A stretch of DNA of 64,000 bases, from NCBI GenBank assembly GCA_036278735.1, contig DASUKM010000050.1:1-64000 (forward strand). Direction: 5' to 3'. The position numbers were made by a program, and so were the translations under genes. The stretch comes from DASUKM01 sp036278735 (GTDB taxonomy: Bacteria; Acidobacteriota; Vicinamibacteria; Vicinamibacterales; 2-12-FULL-66-21). Shown in pieces: positions 52,040 to 59,492 of this stretch; position 1 is the stretch's first letter; every line of letters begins with the position of its first letter. A model generated the notes under the pieces. That model saw only the letters and a program-made list of their open reading frames with translations. It was not told the origin of the DNA and made no database searches.

Positions 52040-53431
52040 CTATTGCCCTCGCCTTCCACGAACCCGCGCCTTCTTCATGAAGCCGTCGTAGTGGCGCATG
52101 ATCAGCTGCGACTCCACCTGCTGCACCGTGTCCATCGCGACGCCGACGATGATCAGCAGCGAGGTGCCGCCGAAGTAGAACTGCACGTTCATGCCGTTGG
52201 TGATCCAGCCGGGCAGCAGCTGGTCCAGCCGCTCGCCGATGAACGGGATGGGGGCCACCTTGAAGCCGCTCAGCAGCCACATCGGCAGGATCGCGATAAT
52301 CGCCAGATAGATCGAGCCCGCGAGGGTGATCCGCGTGAGGATCGTGTCGATGTACTCCGCGGTGCGCTTGCCGGGCCGGATGCCGGGAATGAACCCGCCG
52401 TACTTCCGCATGTTCTCGGCGACGTCGTCGGGGTTGAAGATGATCGCCGTGTAGAAGTAGCAGAAGAAGATGATGCTCACGATGTACAGGAGGTTGTACA
52501 GCGGCATCCCGTAGTTCACCTGGTCGATGACCCCGCGCAGGAACGACCCCTCCTGCGTCATCCCTTCCATCGTCATGGGGAAGGCGAGGATCGACGCCGC
52601 GAAGATCACCGGGATGACGCCGCCCGTGTTCACCTTCAGCGGGATGTGCGTGCTCGAGCCGCCGTACATCCGGCGCCCGACGACCCGCTTGGCGTACTGG
52701 ACGGTGACGCGCCGGTGCCCGCGCTCGACGAACACGATCGCCGCCACCACGAGCGCCATCATGATGAGCAGCAGGATCAGGCGGAACAGGCTCATCTGTC
52801 CCGTGCTCAACTGCTCCATCGTGGCCAGGACCGCGTGCGGGAAGCCGACGACGATCCCGGCGTAGATGATGAGCGACATGCCGTTGCCGATGCCGCGATC
52901 GGTGATCTGCTCGCCGAGCCACATGATGAACGTGGTGCCCGTCGTGAGCGTCAGGACCGTCATCAGCCGGAAGCCCCAGCCCGGCGAATACACGAGCGGC
53001 AGGCCGCCCGCGATGTTCGTCTGGTGCTCGAGGTAAATCGCAATCCCGAGCGACTGGACCACGCTCAGCAGGATCGTGCCGTACCGGGTGTACTGCGTGA
53101 TCTTGCGCTGGCCCAGCTCGCCTTCCTTCGACAGCCGCTCCAGGTACGGCCAGACGACCGTCAGCAGCTGCAGGATGATCGACGCGCTGATATAGGGCAT
53201 GATGCCCAGCGCGAAGATCGTCATCTGGGACAGGTTGTTCCCCGAGAACATGTCGTAGAGCCCGAACATCGTGTTCTTCGCCTGGTCCATCAGGACGGCG
53301 AGCGCCGCCGGGTTCACCCCGGGCGTCGGAATATGCCCGCCAATGCGGTACACACCGAGCAGCGCCAGCGTGAAGAGAATGCGCTTCCGCAGGTCCGCAA
53401 CGGCAAAGATGTTCTTCAGACTTTCGAACAT
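52040..53431 (-). CDS. secY: Protein translocase subunit SecY
   Basis: This 463-residue protein has ten membrane helices. Motifs include GVYRIGGHIPTPGVNP (TM1 region), GIMPYISASIILQLL, GIGNGMSLIIYAGI and a C-terminal lateral-gate/pore ring sequence. It forms the protein-conducting channel with SecE/G. It is placed after rplO as in the spc operon. Confidence 0.98.
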   Translation of the reverse strand: MFESLKNIFAVADLRKRILFTLALLGVYRIGGHIPTPGVNPAALAVLMDQAKNTMFGLYDMFSGNNLSQMTIFALGIMPYISASIILQLLTVVWPYLERLSKEGELGQRKITQYTRYGTILLSVVQSLGIAIYLEHQTNIAGGLPLVYSPGWGFRLMTVLTLTTGTTFIMWLGEQITDRGIGNGMSLIIYAGIVVGFPHAVLATMEQLSTGQMSLFRLILLLIMMALVVAAIVFVERGHRRVTVQYAKRVVGRRMYGGSSTHIPLKVNTGGVIPVIFAASILAFPMTMEGMTQEGSFLRGVIDQVNYGMPLYNLLYIVSIIFFCYFYTAIIFNPDDVAENMRKYGGFIPGIRPGKRTAEYIDTILTRITLAGSIYLAIIAILPMWLLSGFKVAPIPFIGERLDQLLPGWITNGMNVQFYFGGTSLLIIVGVAMDTVQQVESQLIMRHYDGFMKKARVRGRRGQ

Positions 53432-53461
53432 GGGTCACCTAGCCGGCCCGATCGGCCGGCG

Positions 53462-53905
53462 CTACGCCAATACCTCTGTCGTACCGCCCGCGGCGGCGAT
53501 CTTTTCGGCGGCCTTGCCGCTGAACTTGTGCGCCCGCACCGTCAACGCCTTCGTGACGTCGCCACGGGCGAGCACCTTCACGTTCGCGCGCGCGCCGACG
53601 AGTCCGTGCTCGCGCAGCAGCTCCGGCGTGATCTCGGTGCCCGTCTCGAAGCGCTCGGCGAGCGTGTCGAGGTTCACGACGTCGTACGCCTCGCGGAACG
53701 GATTGTGGAAGCCGCGCTTCGGCACGCGCCGGTGGAGCGGCATCTGGCCCCCCTCGAACCCGCGCTTGTGCTTGAACCCCGAGCGGGACTTCGCTCCCTT
53801 GTGGCCGCGGCCCGCCGTCTTGCCGTTGCCGGATCCCTGGCCGCGCCCGACCCGCTTTTTCGCATGCGTCGCGCCTGACGGCGGCCGCAGTTTGCTCAAA
53901 TCCAT
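53462..53905 (-). CDS. rplO: Ribosomal protein L15
   Basis: This 147-residue protein begins MDLSKLRPPSGATHAKKRVGRGQGSGNGKTAGRGHKG, the Gly/Lys-rich N-terminal tail of L15, and has the FEGGQMPLHRRVPKRGF motif. It is a late-assembly 50S protein. Located 37 bases before rpmD's stop side, as usual in the spc operon. Confidence 0.98.
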   Translation of the reverse strand: MDLSKLRPPSGATHAKKRVGRGQGSGNGKTAGRGHKGAKSRSGFKHKRGFEGGQMPLHRRVPKRGFHNPFREAYDVVNLDTLAERFETGTEITPELLREHGLVGARANVKVLARGDVTKALTVRAHKFSGKAAEKIAAAGGTTEVLA

Positions 53906-53942
53906 GGCGTCCTCTCTCGACTCGCGTGAGCCTGAACTCGCG

Positions 53943-54137
53943 TCAGGAGACCTTCACCAGGTGCCGGACCTTGTGGATCATGCCACGGGTCTCCGGCGAA
54001 TCCGGCAGCTCCACGGTGTAGCCGAGCCGGCGGAGTCCCAGACTCTCGACGACTTTCGCCTGCTTGCGGTCGAATCCGATCGTGCTGCGCACGAGCGTGA
54101 TCGTGACGGTCTTGCCCGCTCCCTGTTGCTTCGCCAT
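53943..54137 (-). CDS. rpmD: Ribosomal protein L30
   Basis: This 64-residue protein has VTITLVRSTIGFDRKQAKVVESLGLRRLG, then a conserved MIHKVRHLVKV C-terminus. It follows rpsE by 2 bases, as in other spc operons. Confidence 0.97.
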   Translation of the reverse strand: MAKQQGAGKTVTITLVRSTIGFDRKQAKVVESLGLRRLGYTVELPDSPETRGMIHKVRHLVKVS

Positions 54138-54139
54138 CC

Positions 54140-54649
54140 TCAGCCCGCCACTTCCGCTTCTTTGCCCCGCAGCCGGAGCACGGCCGCCGGGTCCTTCAGA
54201 TCCATGAGCCCCGCGAACGTCGCGCGCACCACGTTGTGCGAGTTCGCCGACCCGATCGACTTCGTGAGCACGTTCTGGATGCCCGCCGATTCGACAACGG
54301 CCCGCACCGCGCCTCCCGCGATGATGCCGGTGCCCTCCGGCGCGGGCTTGAGCAGCACCTGCCCGGCCCCGAACCGCCCCACGATGGGGTGCGGCACCGT
54401 CGTCCCCTTCAACGGCACGCGAATCAGCGACTTCTTGGCGGCTTCGATCCCCTTCTTGATGGCGGAGGGCACTTCCTTTGCCTTCCCCATCCCGAAGCCG
54501 ACCACGCCGTGGCCGTCGCCGACGACCACCAGCGCGCTGAAGCTGAGGTTCTTGCCGCCCTTGACGACCTTGGTGACGCGGCTGATGTTGACGACCGTGT
54601 CTTTCAGGTCGAGCTGCGACGGGTCGATTTTCTCGCGAGTTTCAAACAT
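54140..54649 (-). CDS. rpsE: Ribosomal protein S5
   Basis: This 169-residue protein has the double-stranded RNA-binding domain (DLKDTVVNISRVTKVVKGGK) and the GMGKAKEVPSAIKKGIEAAK, then VPHPIVGRFGAGQVLLKPA blocks. It contributes to decoding accuracy. Heptamer units start right before its ATG. Confidence 0.98.
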   Translation of the reverse strand: MFETREKIDPSQLDLKDTVVNISRVTKVVKGGKNLSFSALVVVGDGHGVVGFGMGKAKEVPSAIKKGIEAAKKSLIRVPLKGTTVPHPIVGRFGAGQVLLKPAPEGTGIIAGGAVRAVVESAGIQNVLTKSIGSANSHNVVRATFAGLMDLKDPAAVLRLRGKEAEVAG

Positions 54650-54651
54650 GC

Positions 54652-54776
54652 CAGTTACCAGTGGCGAGTTGCCAGTTACGAGTGCTCATCCGCGCCATCC
54701 GCGCCATCCGCGCCATCCGCGTGATCCGTGTGATCCGTGTGATCCGCGTGATCCGTGTGATCCGTGTGATCCGTGG
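54652..54776. repeat. Mixed array H: heptamers plus ten 9-bp units (rplR-rpsE spacer)
   Basis: CAGTTAC-type units (54652-54680) are followed by ten contiguous 9-bp units (54687-54776), three CATCCGCGC, one CATCCGCGT, then six GATCCGYGN. The repeat ends 2 bases before the rplR stop. Nine bp is the only non-heptad period seen in the window. Confidence 0.93.
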
Positions 54777-54777
54777 C

Positions 54778-55152
54778 CTAGAACTCCAGTCCTGCTTCCC
54801 GCGCCGCCTCGGCCACCGCGCGAATCCGGCCGTGATAGAGGAATCCGCCGCGGTCGAAGACGACGCGCGTGATCCCTTTTTCCTTGAGCCGCTCGGCAAT
54901 CGTGCGGCCGAGCGCCGCCGCTCCCGCCTTGTTGCCCCCGCGAACGGTTCCGCTGAAGGCGGACTTCAAGGAAGGCTCGGTGCTCGCCGCCGCGCTGACG
55001 GTCGCGCCGTGCAAATCGTCGATCACCTGCACATAGATGTGGGAAACGCTGCGGAACACCCGCAGACGCGGCCGTTCGGCCGTCCCGACGATCCGCTTCC
55101 GCTGCCGCAGCGCAATCCGCGTCCGGCGATCCTTCTTCGTCTTGATCTTCAT
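54778..55152 (-). CDS. rplR: Ribosomal protein L18
   Basis: This 124-residue protein has RTRIALRQRKRIVGTAERPRLRVFRS and the C-terminal GYxYHGRxxAxAEAAREAGLEF pattern (FLYHGRIRAVAEAAREAGLEF here). It binds 5S rRNA in the central protuberance. An array separates it from rpsE. Confidence 0.98.
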   Translation of the reverse strand: MKIKTKKDRRTRIALRQRKRIVGTAERPRLRVFRSVSHIYVQVIDDLHGATVSAAASTEPSLKSAFSGTVRGGNKAGAAALGRTIAERLKEKGITRVVFDRGGFLYHGRIRAVAEAAREAGLEF

Positions 55153-55166
55153 AAGTCAGCCGCCAG

Positions 55167-55706
55167 CTATTTCGCGCCCGTTTTCCCGGCCTTCTTCTTC
55201 AGCACCTCGCCCGTGTACCGAACCCCCTTCTGCTTGTAGGGGTCCGGCTTCCGGAGCGACCGGATGTCGGCGGCCACCTGGCCGACGAGTTGCCGGTCCG
55301 TGCCGGTGACGGTCACGTGCGTCAGCTTGTCGATCGCCACGTCGATCCCCGCCGGTATGTTGAAGACCACCGGATGCGAGTAGCCCAGGGCGAACACCAC
55401 CTGCTTGCCCTTCAGCTCCGCGCGGTAGCCGACGCCGACGATGTCGAGGTCCTTGCGGAACCCTTCGGTCACGCCGCGGACGGCGTTGGCGACGAGGCTG
55501 CGCGCCAGCCCGTGGTACTTCCCGAGCTCGGGATCGTCGCGGAGCGTCCGGGCCTGCAGGTGCTCCCCCTGCAGCTCGAAGCCGATGCCGGGGGGCAGCG
55601 CCTGACGCAGCTTGCCCTTGGGCCCCTGGACCTCGACGACGCCGGTCTGCACGTCGATCTTGACCCCCTTCGGGATCGGAATCAGTTTCTTGCCGATACG
55701 TGACAT
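55167..55706 (-). CDS. rplF: Ribosomal protein L6
   Basis: This 179-residue protein has MSRIGKKLIPIPKGVKID and the conserved C-terminal RKPDPYKQKGVRYTGE motif. A Lys-rich tail ends it. It lies near the sarcin-ricin loop of the 50S. It precedes rplR by 14 bases. Confidence 0.98.
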   Translation of the reverse strand: MSRIGKKLIPIPKGVKIDVQTGVVEVQGPKGKLRQALPPGIGFELQGEHLQARTLRDDPELGKYHGLARSLVANAVRGVTEGFRKDLDIVGVGYRAELKGKQVVFALGYSHPVVFNIPAGIDVAIDKLTHVTVTGTDRQLVGQVAADIRSLRKPDPYKQKGVRYTGEVLKKKAGKTGAK

Positions 55707-55709
55707 CGT

Positions 55710-55758
55710 CAGTTACCAGTGATCAGTTGCCAGTTACCAGTGATCAGTTGCCAGTTAC
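55710..55758. repeat. Heptamer array I (rpsH-rplF spacer)
   Basis: Seven contiguous units: the 21-bp block CAGTTAC, CAGTGAT, CAGTTGC occurs twice, then CAGTTAC. It fills the whole spacer. The rpsH stop codon TAA (55755-55757) is inside the last unit. Confidence 0.95.
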
Positions 55759-56156
55759 CAGACGTTGCACAAGACTTCGCCGCCGACGCCCGCCTTGACG
55801 GCTTCGCGTCCGGTCATCACGCCGTGGGAGGTCGTCAGGATGCTCGTGCCCAGGCCCGCCAGCACGTCGGGCACGTCGTCGCGGCCGAAGTAGACGCGGC
55901 GCCCCGGGCGGCTGACGCGTTCGATGCCGGTGATCACGCGCTCGCCGCGCGGCCCGTACTTGAGGAACACGCGGAGCGTCGGCTGGACGGCGTCGGCGGC
56001 CGGCTCCACGACCTTGGCGCCCTGGATGTACCCCTCGTTCTCGAGGATGCGGGCGATCTCCACCTTGAGACGCGACAACGGCACGTCCACGCGCGGATGG
56101 TGCGCCTGCGTGGCGTTGCGGATGCGCGTCAGCATGTCTGCGATCGGATCAGTCAT
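55755..56156 (-). CDS. rpsH: Ribosomal protein S8
   Basis: This 133-residue protein has MTDPIADMLTRIRNATQAHHPRVDVP and the C-terminal ILTTSHGVMTGREAVKAGVGGEVLCNVW. S8 is the autogenous repressor of the spc operon in E. coli. Its stop codon is provided by a repeat unit. Confidence 0.98.
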   Translation of the reverse strand: MTDPIADMLTRIRNATQAHHPRVDVPLSRLKVEIARILENEGYIQGAKVVEPAADAVQPTLRVFLKYGPRGERVITGIERVSRPGRRVYFGRDDVPDVLAGLGTSILTTSHGVMTGREAVKAGVGGEVLCNVW

Positions 56157-56217
56157 AACCCTCTAACCTTCCCGCCTCACCTTCCCGGTGCCCCGTCTTC
56201 GCCGGGACACGTTCCGC

Positions 56218-56403
56218 TCACCAGCTGCTCTTCGTCACGCCCGCCACATCGCCTTCGAGCGCGAGCTGGCGGAAACAGAGACGGCACAGCGCGAACTTGC
56301 GAATGTAGGCGCGCGGCCGGCCGCACCGGCGGCAGCGATTCCGCAGCCGGACCTTGTACTTGGGTGTCTTCGCTTCCTTCGCGATCTTGGCGGTCGTGGC
56401 CAT
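56218..56403 (-). CDS. rpsN: Ribosomal protein S14, zinc-binding type
   Basis: This 61-residue short form has two CxxC pairs (CRRC, CRLC) in NRCRRCGRPRAYIRKFALCRLCFRQLAL. It is the zinc-binding type Z S14. Heptamer array J lies directly upstream. Confidence 0.97.
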   Translation of the reverse strand: MATTAKIAKEAKTPKYKVRLRNRCRRCGRPRAYIRKFALCRLCFRQLALEGDVAGVTKSSW

Positions 56404-56413
56404 GCTTTCCTCT

Positions 56414-56462
56414 CAACTGGCGACTGGCGACTGGCAACTGGCGACTGGCGACTGGCTACTGG
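56414..56462. repeat. Heptamer array J (rplE-rpsN spacer)
   Basis: Seven contiguous units in the ACTGG orientation: CAACTGG, CGACTGG twice, CAACTGG, CGACTGG twice, CTACTGG. The final codons and TAG stop of rplE lie in the last unit. Confidence 0.95.
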
Positions 56463-56998
56463 CTCCTGAACGGCATGCCCAGGAGCTGCAGCAGCTTTCG
56501 CGATTCCTCGTCGGTCCGCGCGGTCGTGACGACCGAAATGTTCATGCCGCGCGCCTTGTCGACCTTCATGTAGTCGATCTCGGGGAACAGCAACTGGTCG
56601 CGGAGCCCGACCGTGAAGTTGCCGCGGCCGTCGAACCCGCGCGGCGACACGCCGCGGAAGTCGCGCACGCGGGGGAGCGCGACCGAGATCAGCCGGTCGA
56701 GGAACTCCCACATCCGCTCGCCGCGCAGCGTCACCATGGCGCCAATCGGCATCCCCTGGCGCAGCTTGAACTGGGCGATCGACTTCTTCGCGCGCGTCAC
56801 GACGGGCTTCTGGCCGGTCACGCGCCCGAGCTCGTCGACGCCCGTGTCGACGATCTTCGCGTTCTGCGTCGCCTCGCCCAGCCCCATGTTGACCACCACC
56901 TTCTCGATCCGGGGGATGGCCATCACGTTGGTATAGCCGAACTCCTTCTTCAGCGACGGCGCGACGTCCTGTTCGTAACGTTCCCGCAGGCGGCTCAT
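56456..56998 (-). CDS. rplE: Ribosomal protein L5
   Basis: This protein has 180 residues from the ATG overlapping the rplX stop (ATGA). Motifs are RIEKVVVNMGLGEATQNAK, KPVVTRAKKSIAQFKLR, GVSPRGFDGRGNFTVGL and MNISVVTTARTDEESRKLL. It binds 5S rRNA. The last residues (RSQ) are encoded by array sequence. Confidence 0.98.
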   Translation of the reverse strand: MSRLRERYEQDVAPSLKKEFGYTNVMAIPRIEKVVVNMGLGEATQNAKIVDTGVDELGRVTGQKPVVTRAKKSIAQFKLRQGMPIGAMVTLRGERMWEFLDRLISVALPRVRDFRGVSPRGFDGRGNFTVGLRDQLLFPEIDYMKVDKARGMNISVVTTARTDEESRKLLQLLGMPFRSQ

Positions 56999-57327
56999 TT
57001 GTCCACCACTCCCTCGCACTTGCGGCAGATCCGGACCTTGCGGCCGTCGCCGAGAATCTTGCGGCCGATCCGCGTCGCGGCGCCGCACTCCGGGCAGACG
57101 ATCTGCACGTTGGAGGCGTGCATCGCCGCCTCGCGTTCGATCACCCCTCCCTGGATCTGCCGGTTGGGGTTCGGCTTCGTGTGCCGCTTGACCATGTTCA
57201 CGCCTTCGACGACCAGGCGGTTCGTGTCCGGCAGCACCTTCAGCACGCGTCCGCGCTTGCCGCGGTCCTTGCCGGTCACCACGACGACGTTGTCGTTGCG
57301 GCGGATCGGAGTTGCTAGTCTAGACAT
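56995..57327 (-). CDS. rplX: Ribosomal protein L24
   Basis: This 110-residue protein has a KOW domain (NDNVVVVTGKDRGKRGRVLKVLP) and the zinc-ribbon-like C-terminus (CPECGAATRIGRKILGDGRKVRICRKC) found in long L24 forms. It starts 50S assembly. Array K lies directly upstream. Confidence 0.98.
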   Translation of the reverse strand: MSRLATPIRRNDNVVVVTGKDRGKRGRVLKVLPDTNRLVVEGVNMVKRHTKPNPNRQIQGGVIEREAAMHASNVQIVCPECGAATRIGRKILGDGRKVRICRKCEGVVDK

Positions 57328-57330
57328 ACG

Positions 57331-57428
57331 CAGTTACCAGCTGCCAGTTGCCAGTTCCCAGTTCCCAGTTCCCAGTTCCCAGTTCCCAGTTCACTGGAAA
57401 CTGGCGACTGGAAACTGGCGACTGGCGC
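57331..57428. repeat. Heptamer array K, two opposing blocks (rplX-rplN spacer)
   Basis: Nine units in CAGTT orientation (CAGTTAC, CAGCTGC, CAGTTGC, five CAGTTCC, CAGTTCA; 57331-57393) meet five units of CTGGAAA/CTGGCGA type in opposite orientation (57394-57428). The whole spacer can fold into an imperfect long hairpin. Confidence 0.95.
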
Positions 57429-57429
57429 G

Positions 57430-57798
57430 TTACAGCACCTCGGGCGCGAGCGAAATGATCTTCATGAACCGGCGCTCGCGCAGCTCGCGCGCGACCGGTC
57501 CGAAGACGCGCGTCCCGATCGGCTCTCCCTGATCGTTGACGAGCACGGCGGCGTTGCGATCGAAGCGGATGTAGCTGCCGTCGCGCCGCCGCTGCTCTTT
57601 CCGCGTCCGCACGATGACGGCCTTGACGACCTGCCCCTTCTTCACGTTCGAGTCGGGGGTCGCCTCCTTCACCGACGCCGTGATGATGTCGCCGAGCCGC
57701 GCGTACCGTCCGGTCGAGCCGCCAATCGGGTTGATCACCGAAATCTTCCGCGCGCCGGAGTTGTCGGCGACGTCGAGAATGGATCGCATCTGAATCAT
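57430..57798 (-). CDS. rplN: Ribosomal protein L14
   Basis: This 122-residue protein has MIQMRSILDVADNSGARKI and the VFGPVARELRERRFMKIISLAPEVL C-terminus. It sits at the subunit interface. It lies 15 bases after rpsQ. Confidence 0.98.
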   Translation of the reverse strand: MIQMRSILDVADNSGARKISVINPIGGSTGRYARLGDIITASVKEATPDSNVKKGQVVKAVIVRTRKEQRRRDGSYIRFDRNAAVLVNDQGEPIGTRVFGPVARELRERRFMKIISLAPEVL

Positions 57799-57813
57799 GG
57801 GTGCTCTCCGGAA

Positions 57814-58068
57814 TCAGATTTCCTTGGCTTTCTCGACCACCGACGTGACCGCCCAGCGCTTGTGCCGGCTCGTCGGTCGCGTCTCGGTGATGGCGACGCG
57901 GTCTCCGACCTTGGCCTCGTTCTTCTCGTCGTGGGCCAGGAACGTGGACGTGCGCCGCTGCGTCTTGCCGTACAGCGGGTCGCGCACCTGCCGCTCGATC
58001 GCGACCTTCACCGTCTTGTCCATCCGGTCGCTCACGACGATGCCCGTGACGATCGCCTTGGTTGCCAT
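57814..58068 (-). CDS. rpsQ: Ribosomal protein S17
   Basis: This 84-residue OB-fold protein has TGIVVSDRMDKTVKVAIERQVRDPLYGKTQRRTS and GDRVAITETRPTSRHKRWAVT. It follows the rpmC stop immediately. Confidence 0.98.
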   Translation of the reverse strand: MATKAIVTGIVVSDRMDKTVKVAIERQVRDPLYGKTQRRTSTFLAHDEKNEAKVGDRVAITETRPTSRHKRWAVTSVVEKAKEI

Positions 58069-58263
58069 CTACGCCGTCTCCTTCTCGCGCAGCAGCGTCT
58101 TGATGCGCGCGAGATCCCGCCGGACCAGCCGGACCTTCTGCGCCGCCTCGAGCTGCCCCATCGATTTCTGGATCCGCAGCCGGAAGAGCTGATCGTCGAG
58201 ATCCTTCTCGCGCACCCGCAGTTCCTCGGCCCCGAGGTCGCGGAATTCGCTCACCTTCGTCAT
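58069..58263 (-). CDS. rpmC: Ribosomal protein L29
   Basis: This protein has 64 residues from the ATG overlapping the rplP stop (ATGA): MTKVSEFRDLGAEELRVREKDL, then LFRLRIQKSMGQLEAAQKVRLVRRDLARIKTLL. The coiled-coil pattern and position between rplP and rpsQ are typical. Confidence 0.96.
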   Translation of the reverse strand: MTKVSEFRDLGAEELRVREKDLDDQLFRLRIQKSMGQLEAAQKVRLVRRDLARIKTLLREKETA

Positions 58264-58685
58264 AGCGCCTTCTCCTGCGCGAAGCGCGTCGCGAACTTCG
58301 TCTTGATCGGCAGCTTCGCCGAGGCGAGCCGCATGGCCTCGCGCGCGTCGGTCTCGTTGACGCCTTCCATCTCGAAGAGAATCCGCCCGGGGCGCACCAC
58401 ACAGACCCACTGTTCCGGCGCCCCCTTGCCCTTGCCCATGCGGGTTTCCTGGGGCTTCTTCGTGATCGGCTTGTCCGGGAACACGCGGATCCAGATCTTG
58501 CCGCCCCGCTTGATGAACCGCGTCATCGCGACGCGCGCGGCCTCGATCTGGCGGTCCGTCAGCCAGCAGGGCTCGAGCGCCTTGAGCCCGTAGTCGCCGA
58601 ACGACACGTCGGACCCGCGCCAGGCCTTCCCGGCCATGCGCCCCCGCTGCTGCTTCCGAAACTTGACCTTCTTCGGCATCAACAT
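58260..58685 (-). CDS. rplP: Ribosomal protein L16
   Basis: This 141-residue protein has MPKKVKFRKQQRGRMAGKAWRG, RQIEAARVAMTRFIKRGGKIWIR, and RMGKGKGAPEQWVCVVRPGRILFE. It shapes the A-site finger region of the 50S. Met3 is an alternative start. Confidence 0.98.
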   Translation of the reverse strand: MLMPKKVKFRKQQRGRMAGKAWRGSDVSFGDYGLKALEPCWLTDRQIEAARVAMTRFIKRGGKIWIRVFPDKPITKKPQETRMGKGKGAPEQWVCVVRPGRILFEMEGVNETDAREAMRLASAKLPIKTKFATRFAQEKAL

Positions 58686-58702
58686 AACGACTCGATCCTC
58701 GT

Positions 58703-58727
58703 CAGCGGCCAGCTTCCAGCTGTCACT
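58703..58727. repeat. Short heptamer tract (rplP-rpsC spacer)
   Basis: CAGCGGC, CAGCTTC and CAGCTGTC follow one another in the 42-bp spacer. It is a minimal member of the CAGCTTC subtype. Confidence 0.6.
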
Positions 58728-59411
58728 CTATCCGCGCCCCCCCGCCCGGCGCGGCGTGCGGTAGTCTTCCTCGCGCCCGATCTTCGGCGTCAGCCGCTCT
58801 CCCTTGTACAGCCACACCTTGGCGCCGATCGCCCCGTACGTCGTGAAGGCCTGCGCGAAACCGTAATCGATGTCGGCGCGCAGCGTCTGGAGCGGCAGCT
58901 GGCCGTGCAAGTACCACTCGGAGCGGGCGATCTCGGCCCCGTTCAGCCGCCCCGACACGCGCACCTTGATGCCGCGCGCGCCGAAGCGCAGCGCCGATTC
59001 GACCGCCTTGCGCATCGCGCGGCGGAACGCCACGCGCTTTTCGAGCTGCATCGCGACCGATTCGGCAATCAGCTGCGCGTCGAGCTCCGGCTTCTGGATC
59101 TCCTGGATATTGATGAAGACCTCGCGGTTCGTGCGCTTCTGAATCTCGGATTTCAGCTTGTCGACCTCGGTCCCCTTCCGGCCGATGATGATCCCGGGCC
59201 GCGAGGTGTAGATGTCGATCTTCAGCTTGTTGGCGGCGCGCTCGATCTCGATTTTCGAGACGCCGGCGTGCGCGAACCGCTGCTTCAAACTGTCGCGCAG
59301 CTTCAGGTCCTCGTGCAGCAGCTTCGCGTAGTCCTTGTCGGCGAACCACCGCGACCGCCACGTCTTGTTGAAGCCGAGCCGGAACCCGTGCGGATGAACT
59401 TTCTGACCCAT
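58728..59411 (-). CDS. rpsC: Ribosomal protein S3
   Basis: This 227-residue protein has MGQKVHPHGFRLGFNKTWRSRWF, the KH domain (RPGIIIGRKGTEVDKLKSEI) and the C-terminal KVWLYKGERLTPKIGREEDYR. It is part of the mRNA entry tunnel helicase site. Confidence 0.98.
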   Translation of the reverse strand: MGQKVHPHGFRLGFNKTWRSRWFADKDYAKLLHEDLKLRDSLKQRFAHAGVSKIEIERAANKLKIDIYTSRPGIIIGRKGTEVDKLKSEIQKRTNREVFINIQEIQKPELDAQLIAESVAMQLEKRVAFRRAMRKAVESALRFGARGIKVRVSGRLNGAEIARSEWYLHGQLPLQTLRADIDYGFAQAFTTYGAIGAKVWLYKGERLTPKIGREEDYRTPRRAGGRG

Positions 59412-59417
59412 AACGCT

Positions 59418-59492
59418 CCAGTTGCAGGTGCCAGTTGCCAGTTGCCAGCTTCCAGCCTTGCCGATTGGCGATTGCCGATTGGCGATTGGCGA
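59418..59492. repeat. Heptamer array M, two subtypes in opposite orientation (rpsC-rplV spacer)
   Basis: CAGTTGC and CAGCTTC units (59418-59457) are followed by CGATTGG and CGATTGC units (59462-59492), so both family subtypes lie together. The rplV stop directly abuts the array. Confidence 0.93.
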
